From NCBI GenBank assembly GCA_038247995.1, contig JBBRUG010000341.1, positions 1 through 6,244 of the forward strand: 6,244 nucleotides of DNA. The letters are read 5' to 3'. The position numbers were made by a program, and so were the translations under genes. Shown in pieces: positions 1-4,472 of the stretch. Position 1 is the stretch's first letter. Each line of letters begins with the position of its first letter. The notes under the pieces were generated by a model, which had not been told where the DNA came from, searched no databases, and was given only the letters and a program-made list of their open reading frames with translations. This stretch comes from JBBRUG01 sp038247995. GTDB taxonomy: Bacteria > Chloroflexota > Chloroflexia > Chloroflexales > Chloroflexaceae.

Positions 1-160
1 CAGTGGCTCAGTGTTCCGCTGAACGCCCTGCACCCATTCAGTGGCCTCAGTGTCTCAAGTGGCTCAGTGTTCAGCTGAACGCCCTGAACCCATTCAGTGG
101 CCTCAGAGGCTCAGTGGCTCAGTTTTCCGCTGAACGCACTTCACCCATTAAGTTGCCTCA
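1..160. repeat. About three tandem copies of a 55-56 bp repeat (minisatellite), truncated by the window start
   Basis: The motif GTGGCTCAGT recurs at 3, 59 and 114, giving periods of 56 and 55 bp. Each unit has the same order: GTGGCTCAG, a GTTCNGCTGAAC block, CGCCCT, ACCCATTCAGTGG and CCTCAG. Units 1 (3-58) and 2 (59-113) differ at about five positions; unit 3 (114-160) is shorter and more diverged. In unit 2 the central block GTTCAGCTGAAC (69-80) is a perfect 12-bp palindrome; in units 1 (13-24) and 3 (124-135) it is imperfect. A GTG-started open frame (3-188) runs through the array, but I judge it non-coding: it has no Shine-Dalgarno sequence and its residues only reflect the DNA repeat. 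The array probably continues left of the window. No function can be assigned from sequence. Confidence 0.85.
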
Positions 161-188
161 GTGGCTCAGTGCCTCAGTGATTCAGTGA
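157..188 (+). repeat. Four direct 8-bp repeats YTCAGTGN abutting the ssb -35 box
   Basis: CTCAGTGG, CTCAGTGC, CTCAGTGA and TTCAGTGA follow each other without a gap, and the next six bases are the -35 hexamer TTGACA. The core TCAGTG starts at 158, 166, 174 and 182, and also occurs six more times in the larger repeat upstream (8, 38, 47, 64, 94, 111). The position suggests an iteron-like regulator-binding array for the ssb promoter. However, the 8-bp spacing does not match the helical repeat, and replication slippage of the neighbouring minisatellite would also explain it. The repeat is seen directly; the regulatory role is inference. Confidence 0.7.
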
Positions 189-217
189 TTGACACGCACA
201 TATTTTCGTGCTAAAAT
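189..217 (+). promoter_or_regulatory. Sigma70-type promoter of ssb
   Basis: A perfect -35 TTGACA (189-194) is followed by a 17-bp spacer and the -10 TAAAAT (212-217, one mismatch to TATAAT). An extended -10 element TGC sits at 209-211. Transcription would begin near 224, giving a leader of about 80 nt before the ssb start codon. This is the best promoter in the window and suggests strong expression of ssb. No LexA-like operator of a kind I recognise overlaps it; the nearest candidate control element is the TCAGTG array ending at 188. Confidence 0.85.
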
Positions 218-292
218 CGTACAACCGTTCGGACTTGCTGTTCGTGCGGTATCGACGTACGGTACTTGTAAGTTGAATGCATACGTGTCACG

Positions 293-299
293 AGGAGGT
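293..299 (+). promoter_or_regulatory. Ribosome binding site of ssb
   Basis: AGGAGGT is a full-consensus Shine-Dalgarno sequence 5 nt before the ATG at 305. It fixes the start codon of ssb. It also argues against an overlapping open frame in another phase that starts at 277. Confidence 0.9.
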
Positions 300-304
300 C
301 TGGT

Positions 305-841
305 ATGGCAAAAGATCTGAACAAAGTCCAGATGACAGGGCATCTCGGCGCCGATCCGGAGATGCGCTACACCACACAGGGCAGCGCCGTCACAACGTTT
401 CGGGTGGCGAGCAACCGCAGTTGGAAAGATCGCGATGGGAACCCACACGAAGATACCGAGTGGTTCCGTGTTGTCGCATGGGACAAACTCGGCGAGATCT
501 GCAACCAGTACCTCACCAAGGGCACACGCGTCTATATTGAGGGGCGCCTACAGACCCGCAAGTGGACGGATAAGGACGGTCAGGAGCGCTACACGAGCGA
601 AGTGATCGCCCAGGATATGATCATTCTCTCGGCGCGCGGCGAGCGCGGCCCCGTCCCCGATAGTGAGCCGGCCTACGACGAGCCGGACGACATGCCCGAG
701 CCAGGCCCGGCCCGTCGCCCGGCAACCAATGCGCCGGCAGGCGGTGGGCGAGGCGCACCGGCACCATCACGCGCTCCCGCACGTGCCCCGGCGCGCAACC
801 AACCCCAACCAATCGAGAGCGACGACGATATTCCGTTCTAG
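305..841 (+). CDS. ssb: Single-stranded DNA-binding protein SSB
   Basis: SSB coats single-stranded DNA during replication, recombination and repair, and recruits partner proteins through its C-terminal tip. The 178-residue product has the usual three parts. Residues 1-112 form the OB fold, with GHLGADPEMRYT near the start and the TEWFRVVAWDKL, KGTRVYIEG and LQTRKWTDKDG segments. W40, W53/F54 and W87 match the aromatic residues that stack with DNA in E. coli SSB. Residues 113-168 form a flexible linker rich in Pro, Ala, Gly and Arg. The last six residues, DDDIPF, are the classical acidic partner-binding tip. The length equals that of E. coli SSB. The ATG is set by AGGAGGT 5 nt upstream. The gene stands alone behind its own strong promoter rather than in the rpsF-ssb-rpsR arrangement common elsewhere, although genes left of 1 are not visible. 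Confidence 0.97.
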   Translation: MAKDLNKVQMTGHLGADPEMRYTTQGSAVTTFRVASNRSWKDRDGNPHEDTEWFRVVAWDKLGEICNQYLTKGTRVYIEGRLQTRKWTDKDGQERYTSEVIAQDMIILSARGERGPVPDSEPAYDEPDDMPEPGPARRPATNAPAGGGRGAPAPSRAPARAPARNQPQPIESDDDIPF

Positions 842-843
842 CT

Positions 844-880
844 CACTGAGCAGGGACAGGTGCGCCACTGACGACACTGA
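844..880. repeat. Three CACTGA motifs (reverse complement of TCAGTG) just after ssb
   Basis: CACTGA occurs at 844-849, 866-871 and 875-880, starting 2 bp past the ssb stop codon. It is the reverse complement of the TCAGTG core repeated ten times upstream of the gene, so ssb is flanked by the same hexamer in inverted orientation. The motif also occurs singly inside other genes here (for example 1045 and 1913), so chance clustering is possible. The rest of the 842-951 stretch shows no gene. Confidence 0.4.
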
Positions 881-951
881 GCCGGGTGGCGCATTCCGCT
901 CGCGCCAGTATTAAACAAGCGCACTCGTTCTGCCCGCCGCTATAAGCAATC

Positions 952-987
952 CAGAAGGCCCGTCGAGCAAGCTCGACGGGCCTTCTG
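952..987. terminator. Bidirectional intrinsic terminator between ssb and ilvE
   Basis: CAGAAGGCCCGTCGAGC (952-968) and GCTCGACGGGCCTTCTG (971-987) are perfect inverted copies, giving a very stable stem of about 15-17 bp closed by a tiny AA or CAAG loop. On the plus strand the stem is followed by a pyrimidine-rich, T-containing stretch (988-1004). On the minus strand the tail is less T-rich. The hairpin lies 110 bp past the ssb stop and 18 bp past the end of ilvE on the opposite strand. It is therefore placed to end both convergent transcripts, with better support for the ssb side. Confidence 0.85.
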
Positions 988-1005
988 AGTCTCTTCTCTG
1001 TCTTG

Positions 1006-1929
1006 CTACGCTGAGTACACCGGCGTACACCAGGCGCTGTATGCACTGATCCGGTTGCGCACCACATCGCCGTAGAGCTTCACCAACAGTTCACCCACCG
1101 GCCCAACCTTGCCGTCGCCCACGTCGCGATGATCGACCGAGATGATCGGCTTGACCTCGGCGCCGGTGCCACAGAAGAAGGCCTCATCGGCAATGTAGAG
1201 TTCGGTGCGGTCGATCGCGCGCTCCTCAACCGTCACCCCTAGCCGCTCGCGGGCCAGTTGGGCTACTACCTGGCGCGTGATCCCTTCCAGAATATCGCTC
1301 GTGAGCGGCGGTGTGATCAACCGCCCGCCGCGCACGATAAACAGGTTCGCCGCACTCGCCTCCGACACCTGCCCGTCGGAACCCAGCACAATTGCCTCGT
1401 CGTAGCCATTCAGCAGCGCTTCGGTCTTCGCCAGCGCCGAGTTGATATAGGCGCCGGCCGCCTTCGCCCGCGAGGGGATAATATTATCGTCGATGCGCCG
1501 CCACGATGAGACACACGCCTTCACCGCGCCGCCTTCGATATACTGGCCGAAGCCCTGCGCCCAGAGCGTGAAACCGTCGTTCATATCGTTCATACGCACG
1601 GCAATCGCGGGATCGCTCTTGTACACCAGCGGACGAACATAGACATCTTCGCGGAACTGCTCGCGCCGCAACAACTCAAGCGTCAGATCGCAGAGATCGT
1701 CCACACTGTAGGGCAACTTCATGTACAGAATACGGCACGAACGCTGCAGGCGCTCCATATGGGCGCGCAATTGGAACACATAAAGCTGCTCCTGATCCGC
1801 ATTCCAATAACCGCGAATACCTTCAAAGCAGCCGGTGCCGTAATTCAAGCCGTTCGTCATCACACTGACTTTAGCCTGCTCGATCGGCACAAATTCACCC
1901 TCAAAAAACGCCCACTGATTCGCTGGCAT
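1006..1929 (-). CDS. ilvE: Branched-chain amino acid aminotransferase
   Basis: This is a fold-type IV PLP enzyme that transfers the amino group between glutamate and the 2-oxo acids of valine, leucine and isoleucine, the last step of their synthesis, in the cytosol. The 307-residue product is full length. GLNYGTGCFEGIRGYW (27-42) is the conserved N-terminal segment. K156 in SRAKAAGAY is the predicted Schiff-base lysine. E190 in QVSEASAANLF is the predicted partner of the PLP ring nitrogen. ITPPLTSDILEGITR (205-219) and CGTGAEVKPI (253-262) are the later class IV motifs that shape the phosphate pocket. The FFEGEFVPIEQAKVSV start and the C-terminal extension ending in GDVVRNRISAYSAWCTPV resemble the IlvE type of Chloroflexi and archaea more than the E. 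coli enzyme. AGGAG lies 7 nt before the ATG. The MFS gene lies 51 bp upstream on the same strand. D-amino acid transaminase and 4-amino-4-deoxychorismate lyase share the fold but fit less well. Confidence 0.95.
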   Translation of the reverse strand: MPANQWAFFEGEFVPIEQAKVSVMTNGLNYGTGCFEGIRGYWNADQEQLYVFQLRAHMERLQRSCRILYMKLPYSVDDLCDLTLELLRREQFREDVYVRPLVYKSDPAIAVRMNDMNDGFTLWAQGFGQYIEGGAVKACVSSWRRIDDNIIPSRAKAAGAYINSALAKTEALLNGYDEAIVLGSDGQVSEASAANLFIVRGGRLITPPLTSDILEGITRQVVAQLARERLGVTVEERAIDRTELYIADEAFFCGTGAEVKPIISVDHRDVGDGKVGPVGELLVKLYGDVVRNRISAYSAWCTPVYSA

Positions 1930-1936
1930 GGTTTTA

Positions 1937-1941
1937 CTCCT
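1937..1941 (-). promoter_or_regulatory. Ribosome binding site of ilvE
   Basis: On the minus strand AGGAG lies 7 nt before the ATG at 1929, inside an AT-rich leader (TTTTTAATAGGAGTAAAACC). It confirms the start that begins MPANQWAFFEG. Confidence 0.85.
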
Positions 1942-1960
1942 ATTAAAAACTATTCGTTAC

Positions 1961-1980
1961 GGGCGCGTCGCGATGCGCCC
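1961..1980. repeat. Short palindrome at the 3' end of the MFS gene
   Basis: GGGCGCGTCGCGATGCGCCC is an inverted repeat with 6-bp GC arms (1961-1966 and 1975-1980). These extend inward by a G-T and a T-A pair to a 4-nt CGCG loop. On the minus strand it begins directly after the stop codon of the MFS transporter, so the TAG (1983-1981) reads into it as TAGGGGCGC. It could be a weak terminator or an mRNA 3'-end stabiliser, but it has no strong T-tract. It also looks like the short GTAGGGGCG-type dispersed palindromes I recall from many GC-rich genomes; that resemblance is from memory and unchecked. Confidence 0.6.
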
Positions 1981-3186
1981 CTACGGCGTATTGGTAACAA
2001 TCCAACGCTGCTGCGCAAGCCGAACATTCAGCAACGCCAGGCCAACCGCGCTTCCAAGGCCGAGCAGTGCAAAGGTGAGCCAGGGCAAGGCCGGCAAGCC
2101 AACCAGTCGTGCTGTATCGGTAAGCAGGCCGCCGCTCAAGTTACCCAATCCGCCGCCAAAAGCCAGCGCCAACGCATTAACCCCAAAGTACGAGCCGAGG
2201 GCCCGCGGATTGCTCAGATCAGCCGTGACACTCTGTTGCGTGGGCGTGGCAAGTAACGTCCCAATTGTAAAAATGACAATGCTGAGCAGCAAGAGCGGCA
2301 AATTCACTGCCAGTGCCACGGTTCCCAGGCCCAGCGCCATCAGCGCCATGCCCAGAATCAGGATCGGCAATGGGCGTAGCCAGCGTTCGGCGAAGCCCAG
2401 CAGCGGGTACTGAAACAAAATGGTCATCCCGGCGTTGATGGCATACACCAGGCCAATGCTGTCGCTGTTACCGGTGAGCCGCTCGGCCACCAGCGGAATG
2501 CTTAGCGTCAGTTGCACCCACATAAACCAGAAGCCCATCAGCAAGCCGGTAAAAAGCAGGAATGGCCGATCACGCATGGCCAACCCGATGCCGTGGCCCA
2601 TACTCTGGCCCGCAGCGGCCACCTGCACCGACGGCACAAAAAGCACAACCGCAGCCACGAGCAGAAAACATCCCGCCGCCGTCAGGCTAACCACCTGGAA
2701 ATTCAGGCGCAACAGCAGCGCGCCAAGCAGCGGGCCAATCGTCATCCCAAGGCCGCCCACCACACCAAGCAAGGCATAGATGCGCGCCCGCTCGGACTCA
2801 AGCGTGAGCGCGGCGATCGCAGCCCGACTGGGCGCCTCGAACAATGCCCCGCCCAACGCCGAAAGCACCATCGCCACCATCAACCCGGTGGTCGTATCGG
2901 CCCAGGCCAGCCAAACAAAACCCACCGCGCGAATCAGCACACCGGCGCCGATCAGGCCACGCACCCCAAAACGGTCGGCGAGCATGCCCCCGACCAGCGT
3001 AATGCCCTGCTGGAGCAATTGGCGGATCGCCAGCGCAAGGCCCACCAGGGCAGCGGCAAAACCGAGCCGCTCGACAAATTGCACCGCCAACAGAGGGATC
3101 ACCAGGAAAAAGCCGCAGTACATCAGAAAGTTGATCACCATCAGGGCGATCAGGCCGCGGCGGCGGGCGCCTGGGGTAAGGTTCAC
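1981..3186 (-). CDS. MFS transporter, MdtH-like
   Basis: This is a 401-residue membrane protein of the major facilitator superfamily, predicted to have 12 helices and to act in the inner membrane as a proton-driven exporter. The N-terminal half closely follows E. coli MdtH (YceL): GFFLVIPLLAVQFVERLG (25-42), VGLALAIRQLLQQG (48-61) and motif A as GGMLADRFGVR (66-76), followed by IRAVGF (85-90). LGGALFEAPSRAA (111-123) also matches the MdtH LGGTLFDPPRSA stretch. A loop near 187-208 separates the two six-helix halves. GSYFGVNALALAFGGGLGN (331-349) corresponds to the MdtH GSYMGFSRLGLAIGGAIG region. The start is GTG, supported by AAGGA 7 nt upstream. E. coli MdtH gives modest quinolone tolerance when overproduced; the substrate here is unknown. 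The gene lies 40 bp after the methyltransferase gene and 51 bp before ilvE on the same strand. Confidence 0.9.
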   Translation of the reverse strand: MNLTPGARRRGLIALMVINFLMYCGFFLVIPLLAVQFVERLGFAAALVGLALAIRQLLQQGITLVGGMLADRFGVRGLIGAGVLIRAVGFVWLAWADTTTGLMVAMVLSALGGALFEAPSRAAIAALTLESERARIYALLGVVGGLGMTIGPLLGALLLRLNFQVVSLTAAGCFLLVAAVVLFVPSVQVAAAGQSMGHGIGLAMRDRPFLLFTGLLMGFWFMWVQLTLSIPLVAERLTGNSDSIGLVYAINAGMTILFQYPLLGFAERWLRPLPILILGMALMALGLGTVALAVNLPLLLLSIVIFTIGTLLATPTQQSVTADLSNPRALGSYFGVNALALAFGGGLGNLSGGLLTDTARLVGLPALPWLTFALLGLGSAVGLALLNVRLAQQRWIVTNTP

Positions 3187-3193
3187 GACGTGG

Positions 3194-3198
3194 TCCTT
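3194..3198 (-). promoter_or_regulatory. Ribosome binding site of the MFS gene
   Basis: AAGGA on the minus strand lies 7 nt before the codon at 3186-3184. It supports the choice of GTG as the start codon and the N-terminus MNLTPGARRR. Confidence 0.7.
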
Positions 3199-3225
3199 AT
3201 CGACTTCCGTACAACGCTGGCTCCG

Positions 3226-3231
3226 ATTATA
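3226..3231 (-). promoter_or_regulatory. Candidate -10 box (TATAAT) upstream of the MFS gene
   Basis: A perfect TATAAT on the minus strand overlaps the TAA stop codon of the methyltransferase gene (3229-3227). A start near 3219 would give a leader of about 33 nt before the GTG, with the Shine-Dalgarno well placed. No recognisable -35 lies 16-18 bp upstream (the sequence there is close to CGCGCT), and there is no TGn extension. The MFS gene may have its own promoter, but this is weakly supported. Confidence 0.35.
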
Positions 3232-4411
3232 CGCGATCCGTACAAATCAGCGCGATCGGTTGGCCGTTCAGGCGGGTCAAGGCCACTACAAGCGGACGGG
3301 AGCCGGAACCGCTTAACTGACGTGCAAGAGCATCGGTGTCGAGCGGCGAGCCGCGCTTTTTCACCGTCACCGGGCCGGCGTCGCGGGCGCGTAACCGGGC
3401 GCGTAGCCGCTTGAGTTGGAACGGCTGCCACTCCAAAATAGGCCAACTACGGGCAAATGGGGTTGCGACGAGCACCGCCGCCGTGAGATACGCAATTGTC
3501 GGGTCAAGCTGCGCCGCACCGATCAGGTTGGCAAGCCTGGCCACGAGACCGGCGCGGATCACCGCCGGATCGGGTTCGTAGAGGTAAGCGAGAGGTTCAC
3601 TGAGCGGGACAGCCGCTTCGTCGGCAACCGGCTCCAGCGTATGTGTAGTTAGGTCGTCGGCACTCCGCAAGAGGGTCGCCCGGCGAGTGTGTCGGGCCAG
3701 CGGGCCGCACCAGAGCACAGCCTCTTTGAGTTCGCCATCGAGCGAAACAAATTCCACCTCAGCGTCACTGGGCAGATCGGTCGAATCAATCCCCGGCGCG
3801 AGCTTCACAGCCAGGGCGGGGGTGCGCTCACGCCAACTAAGCACATGGTTGAGCGGCGGCTCGTAGGCGGCCGGATCGAAACGCCGTCGCCCGCCGGCCC
3901 GCCGGCCAGGATCGCAGAAAAGCGCATCGGCAAGCGGTGGGTCAGTGGTCAGCAGATCAGCCTGAACAAAGCTGATCCGCTCCTGCAAGCCAAGCGCGGC
4001 GGCATTGGCTGCGGCAAGTTCCAGGCGCAGTTCGTCGCGATCGACAGCTGTTACCTGTGCGCCGGTTGCGGCAAACGCCAGCGCATCGCCGCCGATACCA
4101 CAGCCCAGATCGGCAACATGGGCATATGCTGCAAGGCGCGCTGCCCGCCAGGCGGCCACCGGTGCGGCACTAGATTGCTCCAACGCCTCGCGGGTAAAGT
4201 ACATGTGCGCAGCAATGGGGAATTTTGCCCGGGCGCGCCGCCGCAGCAGGCTCAACTCGAATGCGGCAGCGGCGTACTCCGGTGGATAGCTGCGCCGTAA
4301 GCGCGTTAACTCGCTGAGCGCATCGGCCTCACTAAGCGGACGATCATCAAGCTGAGCAAGCAGCGTCTGGCCGGGGGCACTGAGCAGCCATGTAAGCGTG
4401 TCACGATCCAT
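3227..4411 (-). CDS. Class I SAM-dependent methyltransferase with C-terminal THUMP-like domain
   Basis: The 394-residue product has the order typical of THUMP-like-domain methyltransferases. The N-terminal helical part (1-75) contains LLSAPGQTLLAQL and RARAKFPIAAHMYFTREALEQ. The Rossmann-fold methyltransferase domain (about 76-250) has motif I VADLGCGIGGDAL (99-111), an acidic end of strand 2 in AVDRD (122-126), and DPGRR (167-171), which corresponds to the DPARR signature of this family. The C-terminal domain (about 280-393) includes VKKRGSPLDTDALARQL (350-366), characteristic of the THUMP-like domain. The substrate is unknown. RNA is a reasonable guess because real THUMP domains bind RNA, but that is inference. 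The ATG at 4411 is the only possible start, since an in-frame TGA lies just upstream. It has no clear Shine-Dalgarno and sits 6 nt after a strong inverted repeat. The hydrolase gene ends 60 bp upstream on the same strand. Confidence 0.88.
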   Translation of the reverse strand: MDRDTLTWLLSAPGQTLLAQLDDRPLSEADALSELTRLRRSYPPEYAAAAFELSLLRRRARAKFPIAAHMYFTREALEQSSAAPVAAWRAARLAAYAHVADLGCGIGGDALAFAATGAQVTAVDRDELRLELAAANAAALGLQERISFVQADLLTTDPPLADALFCDPGRRAGGRRRFDPAAYEPPLNHVLSWRERTPALAVKLAPGIDSTDLPSDAEVEFVSLDGELKEAVLWCGPLARHTRRATLLRSADDLTTHTLEPVADEAAVPLSEPLAYLYEPDPAVIRAGLVARLANLIGAAQLDPTIAYLTAAVLVATPFARSWPILEWQPFQLKRLRARLRARDAGPVTVKKRGSPLDTDALARQLSGSGSRPLVVALTRLNGQPIALICTDRV

Positions 4412-4417
4412 GGCGCT

Positions 4418-4472
4418 AGTGTAACAGACCTGTCAGATAACGCCGAACGCCACCTGACAGGTCTGTTACACT
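4418..4472. repeat. Perfect 19-bp inverted repeat with 17-nt spacer
   Basis: AGTGTAACAGACCTGTCAG (4418-4436) and CTGACAGGTCTGTTACACT (4454-4472) are exact reverse complements, separated by 17 nt. The right arm contains the odd palindrome ACCTGACAGGT (4453-4463). On the minus strand the element starts within the TGA stop of the hydrolase gene and supplies a second in-frame stop (TGA GTG TAA). It ends 6 nt before the methyltransferase ATG. No T-tract follows the second arm, so it is not a standard intrinsic terminator, although the RNA hairpin would be very stable. The 55-bp compact form suggests a REP- or MITE-like insertion, an mRNA-processing hairpin, or a regulator site. The structure is certain; its role is unknown. 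Confidence 0.85.

Noticed and set aside
1..160. Possible CRISPR array
   Set aside because: The whole 55-bp unit is conserved, including what would be spacers, and the period and sequence do not show short repeats with unique spacers. No cas gene is present.
3..188. Open frame of 61 codons over the left repeats
   Set aside because: It has no Shine-Dalgarno, its residues simply mirror the DNA repeat, and it ends against the ssb -35 box. It is best explained as chance in a repeat without stop codons.
224..292. Possible riboswitch or attenuator in the ssb leader
   Set aside because: The leader of about 80 nt has only short inverted matches such as CGTACG, and no known motif or terminator hairpin.
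2512..3414. 300-codon plus-strand frame opposite the MFS gene
   Set aside because: The His/Gln/Arg-rich translation is typical of the antisense of a membrane-protein gene. It has no recognisable domain, and the minus strand encodes a clear MdtH-like transporter.
3689..4300. 203-codon plus-strand frame opposite the methyltransferase
   Set aside because: It is a shadow of the minus-strand gene, which carries clear motif I and DPGRR signatures. Its own translation shows no domain.
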